A DNA stretch of 64,000 nt from JABDGM01 sp046349975 (GTDB lineage: Bacteria; Planctomycetota; Planctomycetia; Pirellulales; Lacipirellulaceae). Shown here one piece after another: positions 34,643 to 42,171 of the stretch. The notes beneath the pieces are model-generated. The model did not search any database, had not been told where the DNA came from, and saw nothing but the letters and a program-made list of their open reading frames with translations. Both the position numbers and the translations under genes were made by a program. The stretch's first letter is position 1. Every line of letters begins with the position of its first letter. The stretch covers positions 1-64,000 of the forward strand of contig JAXMBH010000013.1 of assembly GCA_046349975.1 (NCBI GenBank). Direction: 5' to 3'.

Positions 34643-35657
34643 ATCATTCGGCCTGCTGTTGGTAGTACTATCGATTGCGTCATCGCAACAGGCCTTCGGC
34701 GCCGAATCACCTGCCGGCCCCGTGGTGCCAGACGCCTCCAAAATCGTCGGCTCCGACCAATGCGCGAAGTGCCACGAGCCCGAAGTGAAGCAGTGGATGC
34801 AGACGCCCCACTTCGCCACGTTCGACTCGCTCCATCGCAAGCCGCGGGCGAAGGAAATCGCCGACAAGCTGGGCGTGCCGTCGATCAAACGCAACAAAGT
34901 GTGCACCGAGTGCCACTACACGCTGCAGAATCAAGAAGGCCGCGAACGCGTGGTTGCGGGAGTATCGTGCGAGTCGTGCCATGGGGGCGCGCTGGGTTGG
35001 CTCACGCTGCATTCCGATTACGGCGGCGAAGGCATAACGCGTGCCACCGAGTCGGCCGCCCATCGCGAAAAGCGAATTAATGACAGCATCGCGCAAGGCA
35101 TGAACAATCCGCACAACATTTACCTCATCGCCCGGCAATGCTTCGACTGCCACACGGTGCCGAATGAAAAGCTGGTGAACGTTGGCGGTCACCTCGCCGG
35201 CAGCCAGGATTTCGAGCTCGTCGCGTGGTCGCAAGGCATGGTGCGGCACAACTTCCTCCGCACCGGCGAGAAAGCCAACGCCATGCTCACGGCCGAGGAG
35301 CTGCGCGTGATGTTCATCGTCGGCGCTATGGCGGACCTCGAATACAGCCTGCGGGCGGTGGCCACCGCTGCGGAAAAGGCGACGTTCGGCGTTACCAGTG
35401 CCCAGCGCGCCGCCCGCCTGAAGAAACGTCTGCACGAAATTCAAAAGCTCGTGCAGGATCCGCTGCTGCAGCCCGCGCTGGATGCCGTCGCGACCGTCGA
35501 GCTGCGGCTCAACAACCAAGCCGCGATCGTCGCCGCCGCCGATGCCGTCGGCAAAGCCGCCCGGGAATTCGCCGAAAAAGCCGACGGCAAAAAACTCGCC
35601 GCGGTCGACCCGCTGCTGCCGCCGCCGAGCCAATACAAGAATCAACCTTCGAGATAA
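34566..35657 (+). CDS. Exported tetrahaem cytochrome c
   Basis: A 363-aa periplasmic-type electron carrier. After a signal region (FGLLLVVLSIASSQQAFGAE) come four CxxCH haem sites: CAKCH (about residue 70), CTECH (115), CESCH (138) and CFDCH (195). The spacing is like the cytochrome c554 type. Several further His could be distal ligands. The C-terminal third is helical and haem-free (AATAAEKATFGV, LKKRLHEIQKLVQ). ATG 34566 has AAAGGA upstream; repeat sequence is translated in the first 25 residues, so the true start may lie slightly further in. Follows the flavoprotein by 45 nt, so co-transcribed, and ends 39 nt before the IS element. Confidence 0.92.
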   Translation: MAAIICQMQATATRLRHCAFAPLRDASFGLLLVVLSIASSQQAFGAESPAGPVVPDASKIVGSDQCAKCHEPEVKQWMQTPHFATFDSLHRKPRAKEIADKLGVPSIKRNKVCTECHYTLQNQEGRERVVAGVSCESCHGGALGWLTLHSDYGGEGITRATESAAHREKRINDSIAQGMNNPHNIYLIARQCFDCHTVPNEKLVNVGGHLAGSQDFELVAWSQGMVRHNFLRTGEKANAMLTAEELRVMFIVGAMADLEYSLRAVATAAEKATFGVTSAQRAARLKKRLHEIQKLVQDPLLQPALDAVATVELRLNNQAAIVAAADAVGKAAREFAEKADGKKLAAVDPLLPPPSQYKNQPSR

Positions 35658-35696
35658 GTCGTCGATTCATTTTCGCCACAGAGGACACAGGTCTAG

Positions 35697-37129
35697 TTTC
35701 GCACTTTTAAGCGGCCAGTGAACTGACCTGTTGTAGTGTTTGGATTATTTTTCGACTGCCTGGTCCTTGTAGACCTAGTGAGATAATGTTCGAGCGAAGT
35801 GTTTCGGTGCGGAGTATGTCCAGCATGTCGACGAACGCTGGTCCTCGTTTTGAGCGATACCAGGGCCGTTCGGGAGCTTGCCATAAGCGATGACCATGAT
35901 CAGCGAACCAGAGCACAATCAGGCTGTACAGCAGCATGGCCAGGGGCGCAGTACGCTCCACGGCGCGACGAGTCCAACTTTGTGGCTGCTCGAAGCCCAA
36001 GTAACCTTTCGTCTCCTGAAAAGTCTGTTCGATGGCCCACCGCCGCGCATACCAGGCCAGCACTTGTTGAGCGGTCGCTTCCGGGCAGGTCGAATAAAAG
36101 GCCTGAAGGCGGCCCTCGGTTGTGAGCGACTCAACGGCCACGACGCGCAGGGGTCGCGCGAGGTCGGCTTCCGAGCGAGCCACGCAGTGACTGAGGCGAA
36201 CCCGCTCTCGCCGACCATAGAGTTCCAAGGTTACGCGATGGGCGCGATCTTCGAGCATCCGACGGGGAGACGACAACCGCTCTCCTCGCTTTCGCGCCCG
36301 ACCGCGTTGGCCGGGCCGCCGCGCTGGTGGCGCGTCGTAGAGACGCGCATCGAGGTGCAGGCGGCTGGTGAGCTGGCAATTGGCGGGCAACTCCCGAAGC
36401 ACGCTCTTGCCACCGTACAAACTGTCGGCCACGACGTGAAAACGGAGCGTTTTTTTGGCCTTCGCAAGGACCTGAAGCATCTCGACGGCCAATTCGGGTC
36501 GCGTCCGGTACACGCGCCGCGCACGGTCGGCTGCGGACTTGTTGAGGTACAGCCGAAACAAGATCGGCAGGCAAAAATAGCGGTCGGTGCGGAACGGAAA
36601 CTTCACCAACACGCCTACGATGACCCAACTGTGCCCCCAATTGAGCACGGCCAGCTTGCGGCTGGAGATCAAGGGATCGTGGTGCATGCCCGCGCCAAAC
36701 ATTCGCCGGCCGCTCTTTCGCGCCAGGGTGTCGTCGAGCGCCAAATAAGTCGTCTCTCCGAGCCACGGTTGAACCAGCCCAAAGGTGGTCAGCCCCAATT
36801 CGTCGAGCGACCAGCGCGCGGCGGCAAAGAAGCGATGGAACGTCGAGTGATGCTTCACGCCAACCGCTCCCGCGGCCTGGATCATAGCTGTTACCGTACG
36901 CCGGCGAGCAAATACCCAACCGTAGGCGATCACCAGGAAGTTCTGGAATGTCGGCAACGTCATGATCAGATTCAGCTCTTGCAACAATGCCGCAAACGAA
37001 GGTACAAAATTCTTCACGTGAGCCTCCTTGCAATGCCTTGGATTCGTCAAATCCCCAAGCATTGTGCCGGAGGCTCGCGTTATTTTTACAGATCAATCAT
37101 CACGGACTCGCTAGCATAAAGTGCGAAAC
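35697..37129 (-). mobile_element. Complete IS701-like insertion sequence
   Basis: A 1433-bp element with one transposase gene. Inverted ends TTTCGCACTTT (35697-35707, and 37119-37129 reversed) are flanked by a 4-bp direct duplication CTAG (35693-35696 and 37130-37133). Removing it restores GGT-CTAG-ACC within a CACAGAGG-type repeat. A 4-bp YTAR target is typical of the IS701 family. It splits the redox cluster between the tetrahaem cytochrome and the cNMP-binding ferredoxin. Confidence 0.9.
35707..37017 (-). CDS. IS701-like DDE transposase
   Basis: A 436-aa transposase filling the element. I take the GTG at 37017 because AAGGAGG lies 5 nt upstream; an ATG at 37062 would add 15 residues. Recognisable parts: HHSTFHRFFAAARWSLDELG at the N-terminus, LALDDTLARKSGRRMFG (first catalytic Asp), RFHVVADSLYGGKSVLREL (second Asp) and YARRWAIEQTFQETKGYLGFEQPQSW (catalytic Glu, YREK-like region). 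The frame is intact, so the element may still be active. Confidence 0.92.
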   Translation of the reverse strand: MKNFVPSFAALLQELNLIMTLPTFQNFLVIAYGWVFARRRTVTAMIQAAGAVGVKHHSTFHRFFAAARWSLDELGLTTFGLVQPWLGETTYLALDDTLARKSGRRMFGAGMHHDPLISSRKLAVLNWGHSWVIVGVLVKFPFRTDRYFCLPILFRLYLNKSAADRARRVYRTRPELAVEMLQVLAKAKKTLRFHVVADSLYGGKSVLRELPANCQLTSRLHLDARLYDAPPARRPGQRGRARKRGERLSSPRRMLEDRAHRVTLELYGRRERVRLSHCVARSEADLARPLRVVAVESLTTEGRLQAFYSTCPEATAQQVLAWYARRWAIEQTFQETKGYLGFEQPQSWTRRAVERTAPLAMLLYSLIVLWFADHGHRLWQAPERPWYRSKRGPAFVDMLDILRTETLRSNIISLGLQGPGSRKIIQTLQQVSSLAA

Positions 37130-37133
37130 TAGA

Positions 37134-37290
37134 CCACAGAGAGCACAGAGGCAGAAGCAGAGACTTGTCGTTGCAAATTTGCAGTTCGTCATCGGGCTAT
37201 TCTAAAAATGGCCAATTTCAAATGACAAATTCTCAATGACAAATTGCTCAGCTCTTCTCCGTGTCCTCTGTGCCTCCGTGGTTAATTCCC
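37134..37290. repeat. CACAGAGG-type repeat split by the IS
   Basis: Right of the IS: CCACAGAGAGCACAGAGGC (37134-37152). Inverted partner: CTCCGTGTCCTCTGTGCCTCCGTGG (37257-37281). The left half, CGCCACAGAGGACACAGG, lies before the IS at 35674-35691. The insertion therefore hit a pre-existing inverted repeat. Between the arms, 37160-37256 is AT-rich and non-coding. Confidence 0.7.
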
Positions 37291-37300
37291 TTCCCACACC

Positions 37301-39049
37301 ATGCCTGAACTAGAAGTCGCCATTCCGCGTCCCGAGCGCTGGAACGAACCGTTCGGCCCAATGAGCGAGCGCGACGTCGACCACCTGCTGCGGCTCGAGC
37401 CGTTCAGCAGTATTGACGCGAGTGCGTTCCCGCCGACGCTGCCGCTGCGCGGCATCTTGCTGGGCGACACGCGCATTGTGCGTTACCAAGCGGGCGACAT
37501 CATTGTGCGGGAGGGCGACTACGGCAACAGTGCCTTCCTCGTGCTCAGCGGCACGGCGCGGGTGATGCTCGAACGGCTCGATTCCAGCCTGCTCGGCCGC
37601 AGCGAACCGCCACGCCGCAGTTGGCTCCGCGCGATCGCCCAATTGTGGGAAAACTCGCGGCTGCCGGAGGTGCGCAGCCGGGCAAACGTGAATCCCAAAG
37701 CCAATGGCACGCACATTCGCGACGAACACGGCACGCCGCGCGTATTCGTGCAAGATGTGCCGCAACTCGTCTCGGCTAAAGGCACGGCCCGCATCGGCGT
37801 GGGCGAAATCTTCGGTGAACTGGCCGCGATGACGCGTACACCGCGCTCGGCAACCGTGCTCGCCGAAGGTCAAGCCACGCTCCTCGAAATCCGCTGGCAA
37901 GGCCTGCGCGACATCATGCGGCGCACGCCCGCCATCCGCACGCACATCGAACGCCTCTATCGCGAGAACAGCCTCCGCGTGCACCTGCGTGAAACCGAAT
38001 TGCTCCGCGACTTGCCCACACAGCAACTGGAACTCATCGCCGCCGGCACTGAGTTCGAATCCTACGGCAATTTCGACTGGTACTCCGACTTCAGCGCCCA
38101 GCGCCGTCGCGACGCGGCCGAACAAATCGCCGCCGAACCGCTCATCGCCGCCGAAGGCGACCGCCCCACCGGCCTGTACCTCATTCGCTCCGGCTTCGCC
38201 CGCGTGAGCCATCGACTCGGCCATGGCCACCGTACACTCGCGTACATTGGCAAAGGCCAGGTCTTCGGTCTCGAAGAGCTCATCGAATCGCACGCCACCG
38301 GCAACGACGTGCCGTGGCACAACTCGCTGCGTGCGGTCGGCTATGTCGACGTGCTGCGGATCCCGGCCAAGATCGTCCGTGAGGCGATACTGCCGAATTG
38401 CAAATTGAGAATTGAAAAATGCAAATTGAAAAATGCGGAAGCTGAGACTCTACGAGCGATTGGTAAAACACAATCCGAAATCCGAAATCCGAAATCCGAA
38501 ATCGAATCCCCGCTCAGCCCCCGCCTGCTCGACTTCCTCGCCGATCACCGTTTCCTCAACGGCACGCAGACAATGCTGATCGACCTCGACCGTTGCACGC
38601 GCTGCGACGACTGCGTGCGGGCCTGCGCTTCGACCCACGACAACAACCCGCGGTTCATCCGCCAAGGCCCCGCGCACGATCACCTCATGGTCGCCAATGC
38701 CTGCATGCACTGCATCGACCCTGTGTGCATGATCGGCTGCCCCACGGGCGCGATTGCCCGCGACGCCGACTCGGGCCTCGTACGCATCAACGACCGCACC
38801 TGCATCGGCTGCAGTACGTGTGCGAACAGCTGCCCGTATAGCGCGATCCGCATGGTGGAAGTCCGCGACACCCGCGGCGCCTTCTATGTCGATGCAGCCA
38901 CGCAGCAACCGATTCTCAAAGCCACGAAGTGCGATTTTTGCGCCGGTCAACTCACCGGCCCCGCCTGCCAAGCGGCCTGCCCACACGATGCACTGGTGCG
39001 ACTCGACATGGGCAACCTGCCGGCATTGAGCAATTGGATTCAAACTTAG
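37301..39049 (+). CDS. cNMP-binding domains fused to a four-cluster ferredoxin
   Basis: A 582-aa fusion with no signal peptide, so cytoplasmic. The first cNMP-binding domain (about 45-215) has FLVLSGTARVML and a canonical phosphate cassette GEIFGELAAMTRTPRSATVL with the key Arg. The second (about 225-365) has a degenerate cassette (GQVFGLEELIESHATGNDV, no Arg). A repeat-derived linker follows (about 366-405). The ferredoxin (about 410-575) has four Cys sets, CTRCDDCVRAC, CMHC..VCMIGC, CIGCSTCANSC and CDFC..ACQAAC, as in DmsB/HybA-type electron-transfer subunits. Likely passes electrons to the membrane protein encoded next, gated by cyclic nucleotide. The regulatory role is inferred. Confidence 0.9.
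   Translation: MPELEVAIPRPERWNEPFGPMSERDVDHLLRLEPFSSIDASAFPPTLPLRGILLGDTRIVRYQAGDIIVREGDYGNSAFLVLSGTARVMLERLDSSLLGRSEPPRRSWLRAIAQLWENSRLPEVRSRANVNPKANGTHIRDEHGTPRVFVQDVPQLVSAKGTARIGVGEIFGELAAMTRTPRSATVLAEGQATLLEIRWQGLRDIMRRTPAIRTHIERLYRENSLRVHLRETELLRDLPTQQLELIAAGTEFESYGNFDWYSDFSAQRRRDAAEQIAAEPLIAAEGDRPTGLYLIRSGFARVSHRLGHGHRTLAYIGKGQVFGLEELIESHATGNDVPWHNSLRAVGYVDVLRIPAKIVREAILPNCKLRIEKCKLKNAEAETLRAIGKTQSEIRNPKSEIESPLSPRLLDFLADHRFLNGTQTMLIDLDRCTRCDDCVRACASTHDNNPRFIRQGPAHDHLMVANACMHCIDPVCMIGCPTGAIARDADSGLVRINDRTCIGCSTCANSCPYSAIRMVEVRDTRGAFYVDAATQQPILKATKCDFCAGQLTGPACQAACPHDALVRLDMGNLPALSNWIQT
38395..38505. repeat. Two intergenic-type mini-repeats inside a coding region
   Basis: GAATTGCAAATTGAGAATTG and variants (38395-38436), then about four copies of AATCCGA/GAAATCC (38471-38505). 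They stay in frame and translate to NCKLRIEKCKLKN and QSEIRNPKSEIES between the cNMP and ferredoxin parts. The first is the same type as 1301-1336. Confidence 0.85.
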
Positions 39050-39103
39050 ACCAATCGCGCCGACGACAACATCGCGTATTTTGCCATTTCAACCAATTCA
39101 TTA

Positions 39104-39189
39104 GTCCACAGATGACGCAGATGAACACAGATAGGAGCACAGAGGATCTTTGAGTGACTTATCTGCGATCGTCTGCGACATCTGCGGAC
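39104..39189. repeat. GATGACGCAGATGAACACAG inverted repeat
   Basis: Left arm GTCCACAGATGACGCAGATG continuing AACACAGATA (39104-39133); right arm, inverted, TATCTGCGATCGTCTGCGAC continuing ATCTGCGGAC (39160-39189). An imperfect 30-bp stem between the ferredoxin fusion and the membrane subunit. Confidence 0.8.
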
Positions 39190-39220
39190 AAGAACCTTTG
39201 GTAGCTTACCCCGCAATCAC

Positions 39221-40045
39221 ATGAAATCCTTCACTCGACGACGAATCCGCAACGGCGGCGCCATGCTCGTGGCAGTGGCGCTCGTGTGGCTGTGGGTGCG
39301 CACGTTGGAGCGAAACCTGGCATCGTCATCGATCGCCACCGGCTGCATCTTGCTCGCCGCTGTGTGGTTTCTCGCGTTTTACAACATTCGCAAGAAGTTC
39401 CCATTCTTGCCGCTGGGCACATCGGCCACATGGCTGCAATGGCACCTCTATGTGGGCATTGGCAGCATTGGCGTGTTCGCGCTGCACGCCGGCATCGCCT
39501 GGCCAAGCGGCATTCTCGAATCAACGCTCGCCGCCACGTATGCCGCGACCGTGATCAGCGGCCTCGTGGGCCTGTATCTCACGCGTACCATTCCCGTGCA
39601 ACTCGCTCGCGTCGGCGAAGAAGTCATCTACGAACGAATTCCGGCCCTGCGCAGCCAGCTAGGCCAGCAAGCAGAGGAAGTCGTGATGCAGGCCGTCACC
39701 ACCGCCGGCACGACAACACTCGCCGACTTCTACTCCGACCGCTTGTTTGGATTCTTTCGTCGCGGCCGCGGCCTCAACTATTTCTTCCGCCCGACCACGG
39801 CCTTGCGCCGCGGCCTGATGGCCGAGATGCAGCACTTGCGACGTTATCTGTCCGAAGCGGAACTCACTGCCTGCGAGCGGCTGTTCGCTCTCGTTCGCCG
39901 TAAAGATGATCTCGATTTCCACCGCGCTCGCCAGGGACTGCTCAAAGTCTGGCTGTTCCTGCACATCGGTCTGACGTACGCCCTGGTTGCGCTCGGCATC
40001 GTGCACGGCCTCGCGGCAGCGGCCTTCCGCGGAGGCGCCCTGTGA
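39221..40045 (+). CDS. Membrane protein, predicted di-haem b electron-transfer subunit
   Basis: A 274-aa protein with four to five predicted membrane helices: about 12-32, 38-58 (TGCILLAAVWFLAFYNI), 70-92 (WLQWHLYVGIGSIGVFALHAG), 103-122 and 243-268 (FLHIGLTYALVALGIVHGLAAA). Two helices each carry two His spaced for haem b ligation (W-H..ALHAG and FLHIG..IVHG), typical of cytochrome b561/NrfI-like quinone or ferredoxin partners. A soluble stretch of about 110 residues lies between helices 4 and 5. The stop overlaps the decahaem GTG start by 4 nt, so the two are coupled. Haem binding is predicted, not shown. Confidence 0.78.
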   Translation: MKSFTRRRIRNGGAMLVAVALVWLWVRTLERNLASSSIATGCILLAAVWFLAFYNIRKKFPFLPLGTSATWLQWHLYVGIGSIGVFALHAGIAWPSGILESTLAATYAATVISGLVGLYLTRTIPVQLARVGEEVIYERIPALRSQLGQQAEEVVMQAVTTAGTTTLADFYSDRLFGFFRRGRGLNYFFRPTTALRRGLMAEMQHLRRYLSEAELTACERLFALVRRKDDLDFHRARQGLLKVWLFLHIGLTYALVALGIVHGLAAAAFRGGAL

Positions 40046-42171
40046 GAGACCCCGCGCCCGATCACTCTACGCCACGCTACGAGCGGCCAAACCAACCGTG
40101 GATTTGTGGTCAAACCGAACACGGCAACGCCTGCCCTACCGGCCCCATCGATCGTGGCCACTGCCCGGCTCTCGCCGAGTGCGCCCCCACGCGCGACGGC
40201 GACCGCTGGAAATGCAATCGCTCCCCACTCCGCGGCGGCCCCTGCGGCGAAGGTCCGCAGCCGGATGGCGCTTGCAGCCGCATCCATAAGTGCCATCCTA
40301 TGCGCAGTCTGCGCGCCAAGCGTGGCCGCTTCGTTATCGCCCTTTCGCTGCTCGCCATTGGCGGAATATTTATCACATTGAACGCCGATTGGCGCGACCG
40401 TGCCATTCGCCCCGGCCCACTGGCGAGGCAGCACGCCCAGATTCTTGAAAACCACGAGACTGGCGCCTCGGCCTGTGGCGCGTGCCATTCCGCCGCCGCT
40501 CAGAACATCGCCGGTTGGGCCCTCTCGGTCGTCACTTTCCCAAGTGGCCACCCCACTCAATCGCAGCTGTGCATGAACTGCCACTCGAAGTCGATCGCCA
40601 AGGACTTTGCACTCGCGGCCCACAACCTGGCGCCGGAACTTCTTGAGCAGATCACTGGGGAATCGCCCAACCCGAGCGCCTCCGCAAGAAATCCAAATGC
40701 TCAGCGCCAACTCGCGTGCTCGGCCTGCCATCGTGAACACCATGGTGCGACGGTCGATCTCACGGCGATCGATAACGATGCCTGCCAATCGTGCCATCAA
40801 CAACATTACCAGAGTCTGGCGGCCAGCCACCCCGATTTCGGCAATTGGCCGTACAAACGCCGCACACCGATCGCGTTCAATCATGCGACGCATCAAGGCA
40901 AGCACTTCACCGAGAAGAAGCAAACATTCGACTGCCAGACCTGCCACGCGGTGGGTGCCGCTGGCAACGTTGAACAAACGGCAAGCTATGAAAAATCGTG
41001 CGCCGCTTGCCACGACGAAAAAATCGCCACCAGCGTCGGCCCTGGCGTGTCGATGTTCGCGATTCCCACGCTGGACGTCGCTGCCATCCGCAAAGCCGGC
41101 CGCGATATCGGCTCCTGGCCCGCCGCCGCGACCGGCGACTTCGACGGCAAGCTGCCGCCGACAATGAAGCTGCTACTCGCGGCAGATCCCGCTGCCGCTC
41201 AAGCCATTGCCAAGCTGGGAGTGAACTTCGAATTCCAAGATGTCGCGCCGGATAACATCGAACAAGTGGCCGCGAGTGCCGAGATTGGAAAAGCAATCAA
41301 AGCCCTGATGACCGATCTTGGTGCGCTTGGGCCAACCGTAATTCGCGAGCGACTGAGCACTGTGTTGGGCCGTAAAGTTAGCGACGCCGAAGCTGCAGGA
41401 CTCGCCGCGGGTTTATCGTCCGACACACTCAGCGGCGCTGCTACATGGCTAAGTGGCCAATCACAACCCAATGCTGTTCCGCCCGGCGCCGCGCTAACAA
41501 CCATCACAGCATCCGCGAACTCATACGGACCGTCTGGCAGTTGGTCGAGCGACACAGCCACGCTTTCCGTTCGCTACCGCCCGGCCGTGCACGCCGACCC
41601 CGTGCTCGGTAGTTGGCTCGCCGTGCTCGCGAACACGCCCAACCTCGAATCGCGCCCACTCGCTGCGGCGACATTCAAGGAACTGACCAGGCCGACCGCG
41701 CCCGGCTTATGTGCCTCGTGTCACAGCGTCGAGCAGCATTCGACGAACACGCTCGCAATTAATTGGCGTGCCACCGATCGCACGACCGAACCGCGGGGCT
41801 TCACCAAGTTTGCCCACGGCCCGCACCTCGTACTGCCGCAGCTTGCCAACTGCACCGCATGCCACGCGAGCGACGCCGCCGCCAACACGGCAACGTCTTA
41901 TGCCACGACGAATCCGCAGCAGTTCGCGAGCGAGTTTAAGCCGATCACCAAGCAATTCTGCTCGCAATGCCACACGCCGACCGCCGCCGGCGACCGCTGC
42001 CAAATGTGCCACAACTACCACGTGCAGACGGCCGAAAGCTGGCGACTCGATCAAGCCAAGAACGGCCTTAACCGCCAGGCCTTCCAAATAGACATCTCGG
42101 ATTTCGACTTGCGCGTTGGAGAGCGTGTTCGTCAATTCGGAATCCGCAACCCGCAATCTGCGATCCGCTAG
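40042..42171 (+). CDS. Membrane-anchored decahaem cytochrome c with Cys-rich N-terminus
   Basis: A 709-aa protein from a GTG overlapping the previous stop. Residues 1-92 precede the membrane helix and hold eight Cys (ICGQ, ACPT, HCPA, ECAP, KCNR, PCGE, ACSR, KCHP), enough for Fe-S clusters or zinc on the cytoplasmic side. The TM helix is at about 97-116 (FVIALSLLAIGGIFITLNA). Outside are ten CxxCH sites: CGACH, CMNCH, CSACH, CQSCH, CQTCH, CAACH, then a haem-free stretch of about 220 residues, then CASCH, CTACH, CSQCH and CQMCH. The last residues (IRNPQSAIR) come from a mini-repeat. Probably takes electrons from the b-type subunit to the periplasm. Confidence 0.9.
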   Translation: MRDPAPDHSTPRYERPNQPWICGQTEHGNACPTGPIDRGHCPALAECAPTRDGDRWKCNRSPLRGGPCGEGPQPDGACSRIHKCHPMRSLRAKRGRFVIALSLLAIGGIFITLNADWRDRAIRPGPLARQHAQILENHETGASACGACHSAAAQNIAGWALSVVTFPSGHPTQSQLCMNCHSKSIAKDFALAAHNLAPELLEQITGESPNPSASARNPNAQRQLACSACHREHHGATVDLTAIDNDACQSCHQQHYQSLAASHPDFGNWPYKRRTPIAFNHATHQGKHFTEKKQTFDCQTCHAVGAAGNVEQTASYEKSCAACHDEKIATSVGPGVSMFAIPTLDVAAIRKAGRDIGSWPAAATGDFDGKLPPTMKLLLAADPAAAQAIAKLGVNFEFQDVAPDNIEQVAASAEIGKAIKALMTDLGALGPTVIRERLSTVLGRKVSDAEAAGLAAGLSSDTLSGAATWLSGQSQPNAVPPGAALTTITASANSYGPSGSWSSDTATLSVRYRPAVHADPVLGSWLAVLANTPNLESRPLAAATFKELTRPTAPGLCASCHSVEQHSTNTLAINWRATDRTTEPRGFTKFAHGPHLVLPQLANCTACHASDAAANTATSYATTNPQQFASEFKPITKQFCSQCHTPTAAGDRCQMCHNYHVQTAESWRLDQAKNGLNRQAFQIDISDFDLRVGERVRQFGIRNPQSAIR
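42138..42169. repeat. AATCCGCAA mini-repeat forming a gene end
   Basis: GGAATCCGCAACCCGCAATC followed by TGCGATCCGC: units of a short tandem family, translated as the final residues of the decahaem cytochrome and overlapping the convergent outer-membrane gene's stop. Confidence 0.65.

Noticed and set aside
38040..38060. GTTCGAATCC text resembling a tRNA T-arm
   Set aside because: It lies in the cNMP-ferredoxin coding frame with no cloverleaf around it; no tRNA was found in the window.
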